From: an uncultured Eubacteriales bacterium
Lineage (GTDB): Bacteria; Bacillota; Clostridia; Oscillospirales; CAJFTT01
NCBI GenBank assembly: GCA_949284545.1
Contig: CASDVX010000058.1
Span: 1 to 43,815, forward strand
Direction of reading: 5' to 3'
DNA: 43,815 bases
Numbering within the stretch: position 1 is the stretch's first letter; each line of letters opens with the position of its first letter. Below are positions 24,961 through 31,701 of the stretch, piece by piece. The notes under the pieces are model-generated. The model worked only from the letters and a program-made list of their open reading frames with translations, ran no database searches and was not told the DNA's origin. The translations under genes were made by a program, and so were the position numbers.

Positions 24961-25887
24961 TCAATAAACAGCCGTTATCCATTCTTTAAATTTTGGTATT
25001 TTCCCCTTAGCCGCGTCAAGATATGACTTGTGCAGTTTTGCTGTCAGTCTTCCCTCGCATCCTTCGCCCACTGTGTACCCGTCTACAGATAAAACAGGCG
25101 TGACTTCCATTGCAGACCCGCAAAGAAACGCTTCGTCGCATGTGTAAAGCTCTGTTCTGTCTATTGTTCTTTCCGCAACGGGAATGCCGGCAGCCTCCGC
25201 CAGCCTGATAATCGTATCCCTTGTGATGCTTTCAAGAACACTGTCTGTCAACAAAGGCGTAATCAGCGTCCCTTTAACAATTATAAAAAGGCAGGAACCC
25301 GGACCCTCGGAAACTTTGCCTGCATCGTTAAGAAAAATACAGGTGTCATAACCGTTACGGAGCGCTTCGCGCTGACCTGCCCGGCTGTTTATATAGTTTG
25401 CTCCGCACTTGATCCTCGGCGAAAGCGTGGTATCCGATATCCTCCTCCATGATGTGATACAGCATCTCAGTCCCTTTTTATTATACTCAGAACTCGTCCT
25501 GCCTCTGGGGATTGGAGCAACAAACATATCTACAGGTTCCGCAGACCCCCATGAGCCAAACCCGTCTACAAAGAGTGTTTGGCGTACCGAAAGGTTTTCA
25601 TCGTATTCGTTTGCCTTTACCGCATCCACCAATGCATTTTTTAAGTCCGCCTTAGTGTACGGGCAATCTATTTCGATAAGTTTCGCAGAACGCAACAGTC
25701 GGTCATAATGGTCATCCAGCCTGAATGCGTAAAGCTGCTTTTCCTCTTCGTTCCAATAGCATGGAATGCCTTCAAAAACGTTGAGCCCGAATTGAACCGT
25801 AGGCGCGAGAATATTGATTTTTGCATCGTTTACGTTGATTATCTCGCCTTTATACCATATGAATCTGTTTGCTACATCGGTTTTCAT
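24961..25887 (-). CDS. Branched-chain aminotransferase-like enzyme (class IV, PLP)
   Basis: 308 residues, fold-type IV PLP enzyme. FIWYKGEIINVNDAKINILA and FGLNVFEGIPCYWNEEEKQL match the BCAT N-terminus. The PLP Lys lies in GANYINSRAGQREAL or close by, and NDAGKVSEGPGSCLFII is the class IV signature. CDEAFLCGSAMEVTPVLSVD is also typical. I start at ATG 25887 (AAGGGG six bases upstream). Its presence inside a polysaccharide operon with a PLP decarboxylase and an aldolase-like enzyme is odd. It may make an unusual amino acid or amine for the glycan and not serve branched-chain metabolism. Confidence 0.85.
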   Translation of the reverse strand: MKTDVANRFIWYKGEIINVNDAKINILAPTVQFGLNVFEGIPCYWNEEEKQLYAFRLDDHYDRLLRSAKLIEIDCPYTKADLKNALVDAVKANEYDENLSVRQTLFVDGFGSWGSAEPVDMFVAPIPRGRTSSEYNKKGLRCCITSWRRISDTTLSPRIKCGANYINSRAGQREALRNGYDTCIFLNDAGKVSEGPGSCLFIIVKGTLITPLLTDSVLESITRDTIIRLAEAAGIPVAERTIDRTELYTCDEAFLCGSAMEVTPVLSVDGYTVGEGCEGRLTAKLHKSYLDAAKGKIPKFKEWITAVY

Positions 25888-25898
25888 AGTGTACCCCT

Positions 25899-26618
25899 TC
25901 AATTTGCAACTTCTGTTTTCTCCGGTATTTCCCCGTCCGGCATATGGGCAATACGAATTATTTCTTCTTCCGCGAGTTTGGCAGCCTCTGCGTCATTCAT
26001 GGATTCATCGGCTTTTTCCTCGTAAATGTCCTGCTTTCTGAAGACTTTTGCTACCGTGCCCGCTATGATTTTGATGTCAAGCCATATCCCCTGCTTCTTG
26101 AATTTATCAATATAAATGTTGTCATAGGTAACTTTCTCGTCCCAAGAGTTCTCATTCCGCCCTTTGATCTGCGCAAGTCCCGTGATTCCCCCTCGCACCT
26201 CAAAGCGCTTTTTGTATTTTCTGTTCAACGTGTCAAAATCTCCGAGTTCGTAAACAACGCACGGACGCGGCCCGACTATGGAAATATCGCCTTTTACAAC
26301 ATTCCACAGTTGCGGCAGCTCGTCTAAGCTGCTGGTGCGCAGGAAACGTCCCGTCCTGGTTACACGCGGATCATTTTCATAATTAAATAATCCTGCTCCC
26401 ATGCTCTCCGCATTAACCACCATTGACCTGAACTTGTACATCTTGAAAATACGTCCGTTTTTTGTGCGTCTTTCCTGTGCGAACAGTACCGGCCCCTCGC
26501 TGTCGCATTTAACGGCTATCGCTATGATAAGCCATACCGGCAGCAGGATGACAAGTGCAACGGAACAAAGCACGACATCAAAAAAGCGCTTTAGGAACCT
26601 GTTAAATAAATACCACAT
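25899..26618 (-). CDS. Undecaprenyl-phosphate sugar-1-phosphate transferase
   Basis: Initiating enzyme that transfers a sugar-1-phosphate from a UDP-sugar to undecaprenyl phosphate. 239 residues, the short PglC-like form. One N-terminal hydrophobic hairpin ([20 protein letters not shown]), then FKMYKFRSM, and [20 protein letters not shown] followed by GPRP. The C-terminal tail after residue 200 is acidic and longer than in minimal family members. The ATG has AGGGG upstream. This defines the operon as one that builds lipid-linked repeat units. Confidence 0.92.
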   Translation of the reverse strand: MWYLFNRFLKRFFDVVLCSVALVILLPVWLIIAIAVKCDSEGPVLFAQERRTKNGRIFKMYKFRSMVVNAESMGAGLFNYENDPRVTRTGRFLRTSSLDELPQLWNVVKGDISIVGPRPCVVYELGDFDTLNRKYKKRFEVRGGITGLAQIKGRNENSWDEKVTYDNIYIDKFKKQGIWLDIKIIAGTVAKVFRKQDIYEEKADESMNDAEAAKLAEEEIIRIAHMPDGEIPEKTEVAN

Positions 26619-26628
26619 GCTTTACCCC

Positions 26629-27840
26629 TTAAAACTCAAAGGTCCTAAACAAATCGTCAAATGTTTCTCCACGTTTGACAATTTCAATTCCGCCGTCCGA
26701 GATGTCAATAATGGGGAAATTCGGAAGAATAAACGGGGGCTTCAAAACCACGGAATACGAACCCACGTTGCCGAACGCCACCATATCTCCCACGGCAAGT
26801 TTTCCGTTATAGTGGCGGTAGAGATAGTCTGATTCGATGCAGGTAAATCCTCCGAAATCCAGATCCGCGTACTCTTTTTGCTCTCCCCCCATGGGATATA
26901 CCTTGATCGGCGGGTTCTTTTTATTCAGCGTAGGATTGATATTGTAAATACTGCCGAGCAGGGTCGCAATATTTTTCCCCCGGACCTCTTTTATGCTGAC
27001 CACTTTGGAGATAAAATGCATACAATCTCCCACTAGGGCGCTGCCCGGCTCAATCAAAAGCATGGGCTTCTTCACCGTATCCTTGAAACGGCGGGCAAAA
27101 ATCGGAGCAACCGCTTGCGCATATTGCCTGTATGTAGGAATTTCACAATCAAACTGCGACTTGAGCGAATCCGCCATTTTCCCGAATAGCCCGCCGCCTA
27201 AATCAATGCGTTCCGGAACAATTCCCATTCTGTCAATCAGCGCAAGCATACCTTCCGCGCGCGGCCTCCATGTGTCAAGCCTACGCGTTGCAAAATGGCA
27301 TTGCATACTCATCAGGTGAAGGTTATCGTATTTTTCAAACAGTGCCGCTGCTTTTAAAAAGTCCTCGGACTCGGTATCAAAACCAAACCTTGAAACCACG
27401 CCGTCATTCACGTCAAAATTGCAGCGAATACCGACGTTCAGTTTGCAATCCGTGTGCTTCCTTGCTATCTCCGCTATCAGCTCAATCTCGTATGCCGAAT
27501 CGATGTCAACCGTGCCGCCCGCAACCAGCAGTTGTTCAACTTTTTCCGGATTTTTAACCGGGCCGTTCCAGATTATATTTTGAGATTTTACGCCTGCGCG
27601 GAGCGCTATGTCCATTTCCATATCGGAAACGACTTCCGCAAAGCCTCCGAGTTCATTGACGATTTTGCAAAGTTTGGGGATATAGTTCGTCTTGTAAGAG
27701 TAAGCGATATTGAAATTCGGATATATGCTTTCAAATTCTGTTTTCAGCTCTGTATAGTTAGCCCTGAACTGCTTACTTTCAAGTGTATAGAAAGCGTCTC
27801 CGATTTTTTCGGTAATGCTTTTGATCATCTCTTCCGTCAT
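26629..27840 (-). CDS. PLP-dependent decarboxylase, LysA/ODC-like fold type III
   Basis: 403 residues. The PLP-binding Lys is in NIAYSYKTNYIPKL near residue 50. GGFAEVVSDMEMDIALRAG and IIWNGPVKN follow, then the phosphate-binding GGGLFG near residue 220 and LLIEPGSALVGD. The C-terminal beta domain has AFGNVGSYSVVLKPPF. It is related to diaminopimelate and ornithine decarboxylases, but key LysA residues are not conserved enough to name a substrate. It overlaps the aldolase-like gene by four bases (ATGA). Its likely role is preparing an amine or amino acid for decoration of the glycan. Confidence 0.85.
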   Translation of the reverse strand: MTEEMIKSITEKIGDAFYTLESKQFRANYTELKTEFESIYPNFNIAYSYKTNYIPKLCKIVNELGGFAEVVSDMEMDIALRAGVKSQNIIWNGPVKNPEKVEQLLVAGGTVDIDSAYEIELIAEIARKHTDCKLNVGIRCNFDVNDGVVSRFGFDTESEDFLKAAALFEKYDNLHLMSMQCHFATRRLDTWRPRAEGMLALIDRMGIVPERIDLGGGLFGKMADSLKSQFDCEIPTYRQYAQAVAPIFARRFKDTVKKPMLLIEPGSALVGDCMHFISKVVSIKEVRGKNIATLLGSIYNINPTLNKKNPPIKVYPMGGEQKEYADLDFGGFTCIESDYLYRHYNGKLAVGDMVAFGNVGSYSVVLKPPFILPNFPIIDISDGGIEIVKRGETFDDLFRTFEF

Positions 27841-28679
27841 AATGCATTCCTCTTATTCATCATGCTCACAATTTCCGACACAGAGTTCTGCACGGCCTGT
27901 CTGTTCTCCGCATATTCTTCATCAGTCTTAAATGCAAGAGTTCTTTCGTACTCACGCAGGCGAGTCATATTTTCTGAAAAAACAGTCTCAATCGTCTTTA
28001 TGTCCCGGATTTCCTCCGCGTTGCAGAAACTCCTTGAAAGGATCGCTCTCGTGGAGCCGAGCCTGTAATGTTCCATCATAATACGCTCTGCCGGAACCGC
28101 TCCTTCTCCCATTCTCGCTATACCGCCGAATCCGTACGGGATACCTCTTGCCTTGATTCTTTTACACAGGTTCTCAACCGTTCCGTTGGAGAGAAGCTCA
28201 AACATGAACGTCAATCCATAGCTCAGGTGAAGGTCATTCAGACCGATATGTATCTCATCGAGCAACGGGTTTTTCAAAACTTCATCAAGAATCTCAACCG
28301 CCTCTTTTGTTTCAAGCAGCAGCGTTGTATGGACTCTCCCGTTTACTGTTTCCATAAATCTGCCGACCTCAGACACTGTCTTCCACATGGGGAGCATTAT
28401 TCTGTCTGCTCCTGCCGAAATAACAGCTTCTATTTCATCGACGGACCCTTCGTTCCACGGGTTAACTCTTACAAGCGTTTCCGAACTTGTCAGCACGTTT
28501 GAAACCACAGCTACGTCTCTGACAGTGTGGTGCGACTTCACTGTATTCATGTTTTTCTGTCTCTCTTCTTTGCCGAGAGTCTCAAGATCAATCCATATCC
28601 TTGAAACGCCGCTTTTCTCTGCAATCAAAGCGACTTCAGGGTTATTGGTGATATACATGAAGTCTATTGGCATGCGCAT
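27837..28679 (-). CDS. HpcH/HpaI-type aldolase / citrate lyase beta family protein
   Basis: 280 residues, phosphoenolpyruvate/pyruvate TIM-barrel superfamily. Seen: WIDLETLG near residue 30, VRVNPWN (substrate Arg), GADRIMLPMWKTVSEV, LLLETKEAVE (metal-binding Glu), and IHIGLNDLHLS with the second acidic metal ligand. This suggests Mg-dependent cleavage or formation of a C-C bond with pyruvate or acetyl-CoA. It is the first gene of the glycan operon, with AGAGGGAAG before its ATG. It is followed without a gap by the PLP decarboxylase. The product could be a precursor that the aminotransferase and decarboxylase process further (inference). Confidence 0.82.
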   Translation of the reverse strand: MRMPIDFMYITNNPEVALIAEKSGVSRIWIDLETLGKEERQKNMNTVKSHHTVRDVAVVSNVLTSSETLVRVNPWNEGSVDEIEAVISAGADRIMLPMWKTVSEVGRFMETVNGRVHTTLLLETKEAVEILDEVLKNPLLDEIHIGLNDLHLSYGLTFMFELLSNGTVENLCKRIKARGIPYGFGGIARMGEGAVPAERIMMEHYRLGSTRAILSRSFCNAEEIRDIKTIETVFSENMTRLREYERTLAFKTDEEYAENRQAVQNSVSEIVSMMNKRNAL

Positions 28680-29343
28680 TCTTCCCTCTGCTGTCGGTGT
28701 CAGAATAAATTAAACATTCTGTCTCATCTCGGATAAGACACTGACTGTGTTTTTGCTTTCTCAGGCGTTTTAATAGACGACTCTTTTTACCGTCAAACGG
28801 CCTTTATGTAATAACGTGATCACTCTGCATGTAATATCAGGTTCCCTCGTCGGTACCGCACTCTTACGAATACGGGTAAATCACCCGATTTTCAAGTACT
28901 TAAAACAACGAATTGCCGAGCGATGTTTAACATCCTCGGCCGATTCAACTTCATTATGGAATTTTGTGCTCTTCTAAAGCCGGAACAACACAGGCAGTCA
29001 AAAGCAAGGCTCAACCGCGCAAAATCTCTCTGTACCCCTTCCAGCCACCGCACAAAAATTCGCAGCGAAGCTGAATTAACCGCAACGCTCTCAAGGCCCC
29101 GGTTTCTCAAACCACGACGTTTCTTGCTTTTAATACGTTTATCTATCGGAAAAGCGTATAATTCCGAACCGGGCAAAGAAAAACCGGCCTCTGCTGCGTC
29201 GTCTGAAACGCAAACTTCCAGCCTATACATAGTAGCACAAACCGCCTGATAAAGCAAGCGGTATTTACTGTCTTTAAGAGTCGCTTTACAAAAGCCATCA
29301 ACGGGCGTCAGCTGCGCAGAGTCAGCATTTTTACCGCAAAAAA
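28680..29343. other. Non-coding stretch at the right end of the element
   Basis: About 660 bases upstream of the glycan operon with no gene I can support. Frames of 108-121 codons on both strands (28892-29257) start without ribosome sites and have no recognisable motifs. A small hairpin (CGGGTAAATCACCCG, 28873-28887) lies in the middle. The region probably holds the operon promoter and a long untranslated leader, possibly with a structured RNA. Confidence 0.5.
28768..28796 (-). promoter_or_regulatory. Possible promoter of the glycan operon
   Basis: On the minus strand TTGACG (28791-28796) and TTAAAA (28768-28773) stand 17 bases apart, about 90 bases before the first ATG. The -35 is good, the -10 weak. 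An alternative further upstream (TTGAAA near 28893, TATTCG) is no better. Confidence 0.3.
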
Positions 29344-29380
29344 CAGATTCGGCGTGCTGATATACTGCACACCGAATCTG
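29338..29380 (-). terminator. Terminator guarding the right end of the element
   Basis: A strong hairpin (CAGATTCGG at 29344-29352 pairing with 29372-29380, GTGC/GCAC extending the stem) is followed on the minus strand by six T (29343-29338). It lies about 130 bases past the truncated end of the spoIIID 5' half. It would stop transcription from the spoIIID promoter before it enters the element. Confidence 0.8.
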
Positions 29381-29511
29381 CTTTCCCGAGTTTTATTTTG
29401 CCTCGTCTCACACCGGACGGATATGACAAAACCCACAGCAATGATCATGCATGGGGCATGGTTTGTTCCTACACTTTATGATACGGCAAAATCACCGGAC
29501 TTTAAACAGTT

Positions 29512-29643
29512 TCATTTTGTTACTTCCGTATGTACGGTTGATTTGCTTATTCCGAATTTTCCCGCTGCGCTCCGTACTGTGGATTTCGTTTCGGAAATGT
29601 ATTCTCCCAGTTCTATCGCCCTCTCGTCCATAAAACATCTCAT
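29512..29643 (-). pseudogene. spoIIID: spoIIID, 5' half (separated gene fragment)
   Basis: The ATG at 29643 has AGAGAGG nine bases upstream. The translation is MRCFMDERAIELGEYISETK, STVRSAAGKF, GISKSTVH, then four residues of element sequence (TEVTK begins at codon 39) and a stop at 29512. The first 38 residues match SpoIIID (Bacillus: ERTIKIGKYIVETKKTVR and EFGVSKSTVHK), including most of the helix-turn-helix. Alone it would make a 43-residue stub without the second DNA-binding segment. With the 3' half at 9846-9992 it forms an 83-codon gene in frame. SpoIIID is a DNA-binding switch regulator in the SigE stage of the mother cell. A SigE-like promoter stands just upstream. Confidence 0.92.
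29529..29538 (-). repeat. Right att core, joined to the spoIIID 5' half
   Basis: ACCGTACATA on the minus strand, in direct orientation with 9983-9992. In both copies it occupies the same codon phase of SpoIIID (codons 36-38, Thr-Val-His, plus one base). Recombination anywhere in it therefore restores the frame. It ends the homology to SpoIIID at this end. Confidence 0.85.
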
Positions 29644-29668
29644 CTGCGTATACCTCTCTTTCTGTCAG

Positions 29669-29697
29669 ATAATATGCCGTATGTCCGCGATATATGC
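29669..29697 (-). promoter_or_regulatory. Sigma-E-like promoter of spoIIID
   Basis: On the minus strand GCATATA (29691-29697) and CATATTAT (29669-29676) are 14 bases apart. SigE promoters follow KMATATT-N14/15-CATACAMT; matches are six of seven and six of eight. The expected start of transcription is about 20 bases before the ATG, just ahead of the ribosome site. SigE control of spoIIID is established in Bacillus subtilis and fits. Confidence 0.65.
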
Positions 29698-29900
29698 AGC
29701 GTTAAGGGGAAAGAAAAACAAAACCCCCGCATATGATTTCACCGACGGCTTCATCCATATCGCCGGATTCTGCCGGTCTCCGCAACGCTCAAAGAAGTCG
29801 CCGGGTTTTGCATGATCGGTGTGTCGGTACCTGAGAGCGGGATTTAAGGGAAAATGATTGAGCTTTTGCATCCGGCACTCATGACCGCTGCAAAATCCTG

Positions 29901-29928
29901 TTGACTGTTGCAGATAATAATGTATAAT
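29901..29928 (+). promoter_or_regulatory. Sigma-A promoter of the DUF368 gene
   Basis: TTGACT (29901-29906) and a perfect TATAAT (29923-29928), 16-base spacer, about 35 bases upstream of the ribosome site. The 29700-29900 stretch otherwise shows no gene. Confidence 0.7.
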
Positions 29929-29970
29929 ATTATCCGTCGATTTTCGGTTTACTGCGTAATGAGGTGTTGT

Positions 29971-30822
29971 ATGAAAAAGAGTTCTTCTGAAAAATTCTCG
30001 TTGCTGCGCATTCTGTTCAGCCTGTTTCAGGGCGCCCTGATAGGCCTCGGCGCCGTGCTGCCCGGTATTTCGGGCGGAGTGCTGTGCGTCGTGTTCGGTA
30101 TATACAAGCCCATAATGGAGCTTCTTTCTCATCCTTTTAAGAATTTTAAGACTCATGTTCCGCGGCTGCTTCCGGTGATTATAGGCCTGATTGTCGGTTT
30201 CATGGGTGTAGCTAAGCTTTTGGCCTTCTTCCTCGAAAAGTATCCCGATCCTTCCGTGTGCCTGTTTGTCGGTCTGATCGCCGGGATGCTTCCGTCACTC
30301 TTCCGGGAGGCGGGTGAACAGGGACGCACAAAGTCGTCATATGTGTCGCTCATAACGGCTATGGTCATTGTGTTCGCGCTGCTGCTGAGCCTTGAATATT
30401 TCTCGGTAACTATCGTTCCCAATTTCGGGTGGTATCTTTTCTGCGGATTCTGCCTGGCCCTCAGTGTGATCGCTCCGGGAATGAGTTTTTCTACATTGCT
30501 CATGCCCCTCGGGCTTTACACCCCCTTTGTGGACGGTATAGGAAACATAGATATGGATATCCTGATACCGGGCGGAATCGGGGCGGTGGTTACCGTCATC
30601 CTGCTCGCAAAGGCCGTCAACGCTCTGTTTGACCGCTTCTACTCTCCTGCTTTCCATGCCATTGTAGGGATAGTCATAGCTGCTACGGTGATGATAATCC
30701 CCTACGGCAGCTTTGTGGCGTCGGCAGGGCAGTTTGCCGTAAACGCCGTATGTCTGTCCGTGGGAATCGTCGCGGCTCTCCTCCTGGATCGTTTTAATCG
30801 GAGCGTTCAAATGGACGATTAA
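29971..30822 (+). CDS. DUF368 family polyprenyl-phosphate transporter
   Basis: 283-residue polytopic membrane protein with about eight hydrophobic segments. The N-terminal motif GALIGLGAVLPGISGGVLCV and the internal half-repeat ALSVIAPGMSFSTLLMPLGL, with P-G-x-S/G pairs, are the DUF368 hallmark. Members (PopT) have been reported to recycle undecaprenyl phosphate across the membrane. I start at the ATG at 29971, with GAGGTG six bases upstream; the open frame to 29908 has no ribosome site. It is divergent from spoIIID and monocistronic, ending in a hairpin terminator. A carrier-lipid function beside a glycan locus is interesting, but it lies outside the element and is probably host housekeeping. 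Confidence 0.9.
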   Translation: MKKSSSEKFSLLRILFSLFQGALIGLGAVLPGISGGVLCVVFGIYKPIMELLSHPFKNFKTHVPRLLPVIIGLIVGFMGVAKLLAFFLEKYPDPSVCLFVGLIAGMLPSLFREAGEQGRTKSSYVSLITAMVIVFALLLSLEYFSVTIVPNFGWYLFCGFCLALSVIAPGMSFSTLLMPLGLYTPFVDGIGNIDMDILIPGGIGAVVTVILLAKAVNALFDRFYSPAFHAIVGIVIAATVMIIPYGSFVASAGQFAVNAVCLSVGIVAALLLDRFNRSVQMDD

Positions 30823-30853
30823 GCACAGTCCGGCCTGCATCTGTGCATAAAGG

Positions 30854-30906
30854 AAAAACGCACCGCCCACTGCGGCCTGTACGGTCACAGCGGGCGGTAC
30901 GTTTTT
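30854..30906 (+). terminator. Terminator between DUF368 gene and hsp20
   Basis: The arms aaaaacgcaccgcccactg and cagcgggcggtacgttttt form a long, nearly perfect stem with T5 on the plus strand and A5 at the other end. It serves the plus-strand DUF368 gene and may also stop the convergent hsp20 transcript. Confidence 0.75.
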
Positions 30907-30934
30907 CAGTTAATCCGGCAGATTCCGGAATGTA

Positions 30935-31366
30935 TTACTTAATCTCAAGCTTACGCGCGGTAGGCGCCGTCACGTCTTTCTTCGGGAGGTTGAGCGTAAG
31001 GACGCCGTCCTTATACTCAGCGGATATCTCTTCGCCCTTTACGGACGAGATATCAAAGCTTCTCGAATAGGTGCCCCAGCTCCTCTCGCGGCGCACATAA
31101 CCGTCGTGGTCCTTATCTTCCTTCTCGGCACTCCTGTTTGCGCTGATGGTGAGATAATCACCGTCTATATCCACTGAGATATCATCCTTGCTGAAGCCGG
31201 GCAGCTCGGCCTCAAGCACAAAGCAATCTTTCTTTTCTTTGATGTCGGTCTTGAAGCTCAGAGCTTCCTGTCTTCCGAAAAACGAACGTTCAAAATCCTC
31301 AAAATCCCTGAACGGATCAAACACTGAAACGCGGTTCTTTCTGACAAACGGTGTAAGTTCAAACAT
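30935..31366 (-). CDS. Small heat-shock protein, Hsp20/alpha-crystallin
   Basis: ATP-independent holdase chaperone, 143 residues, the usual length. The N-terminus contains VFDPFRDFEDFERSFFG, then the alpha-crystallin domain (about 35-130): YDLTISAN-type strand seen as DGDYLTISANRS, ERSWGTYSRSFD, and the family signature YKDGVLTLNLPKK. The C-terminal ARKLEIK supplies the I/L-x-I/V contact for oligomers. The ATG has GGAGG upstream. A near promoter (31400-31427) and a perfect CIRCE element about 265 bases upstream suggest heat-shock control. Confidence 0.95.
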   Translation of the reverse strand: MFELTPFVRKNRVSVFDPFRDFEDFERSFFGRQEALSFKTDIKEKKDCFVLEAELPGFSKDDISVDIDGDYLTISANRSAEKEDKDHDGYVRRERSWGTYSRSFDISSVKGEEISAEYKDGVLTLNLPKKDVTAPTARKLEIK

Positions 31367-31399
31367 ACTGATTCCTCCATATAAAAATAATTTAACTTG

Positions 31400-31427
31400 A
31401 TTTTATCGGTTTCCTTAAATCATGCAA
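31400..31427 (-). promoter_or_regulatory. Proximal promoter of hsp20
   Basis: On the minus strand TTGCAT (31422-31427) and TAAAAT (31400-31405) are 16 bases apart; the start would lie about 25 bases before the ribosome site. Confidence 0.5.
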
Positions 31428-31573
31428 GCTGGCCGCCGCACTAAACGGCAGATGCGAGGTATCCCGCGCACTGCCCTGCTGTCGCGCACATCGGCATCGC
31501 CCTCCTTCTTCTTGTTCCGGTACCGCACCGGCATACGCCTTCGGGTATCGGCCTTCCTTTTGTTTACGGCTAT

Positions 31574-31602
31574 ATTATATCCGGCAATTATTAACAAATT
31601 AA
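31574..31602 (-). promoter_or_regulatory. Distal promoter candidate of hsp20
   Basis: A perfect TATAAT (31574-31579) lies 17 bases from a weak TTAATT (31597-31602) on the minus strand, about 30 bases inside the CIRCE element. It would give a leader of about 200 bases; the 60-codon frame in that leader (31415-31597) has no coding support. Confidence 0.4.
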
Positions 31603-31630
31603 CCTTCTAATGTCACCGCAATGAAAAAAA

Positions 31631-31657
31631 TTAGCACTCATATGTGTTGAGTGCTAA
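31631..31657 (-). promoter_or_regulatory. CIRCE operator (HrcA binding site)
   Basis: TTAGCACTC-N9-GAGTGCTAA (31631-31639, 31649-31657) is an exact match to the CIRCE consensus including the nine-base spacer. CIRCE binds the HrcA repressor and controls chaperone operons. Flanking A7 and T7 extend the palindrome, so it could also work as a terminator for the lipoprotein gene ending at 31702. The only downstream gene is hsp20. The site lies upstream of both candidate promoters, which is unusual. Confidence 0.9.
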
Positions 31658-31701
31658 TTTTTTTGAGGGCAACCACGCTCTATGGTCGGCTCCGTCCTTC
31701 C

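Larger units (their letters stand above)
9983..29538. mobile_element. Skin-like element inserted in spoIIID, carrying a glycan locus
   Basis: About 19,546 bases between two direct 10-bp repeats that split spoIIID. The left end carries the serine recombinase and a candidate directionality factor. The rest is a minus-strand surface-polysaccharide operon of about 16 kb. The sequence inside looks more AT-rich than the GC-rich flanking genes (gltX, spoIIE, DUF368), consistent with transfer. A terminator near the right end would stop spoIIID transcripts from entering. Precise excision would leave one repeat copy and restore the spoIIID frame. Known parallels are skin in sigK (Bacillus, Clostridioides) and the SPbeta prophage in spsM. 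I know of no description of one in spoIIID. There are no phage structural genes, so it is not a complete prophage. Confidence 0.88.

Noticed and set aside
28892..29257. Open frames of 108-121 codons on both strands in the element leader
   Set aside because: No ribosome sites, no recognisable motifs and mutual overlap; one is the shadow of the other and neither looks coding.
29529..29538. Core repeat as chance identity of 10 bases
   Set aside because: It falls exactly at the break of SpoIIID homology at both ends, in the same codon phase, and at the recombinase stop codon.
29665..30156. 163-codon minus-strand frame overlapping the DUF368 start
   Set aside because: It is rich in His and Gln, overlaps the DUF368 promoter and gene, and has no motif; it is a shadow frame.
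31415..31597. 60-codon frame in the hsp20 leader
   Set aside because: Arg/Lys-rich with no ribosome site; it lies between promoter candidates and is more likely untranslated leader.
31624..31664. CIRCE read only as a terminator
   Set aside because: The 9-9-9 arrangement matches the HrcA operator exactly, which is unlikely for a chance terminator; a double role remains possible.
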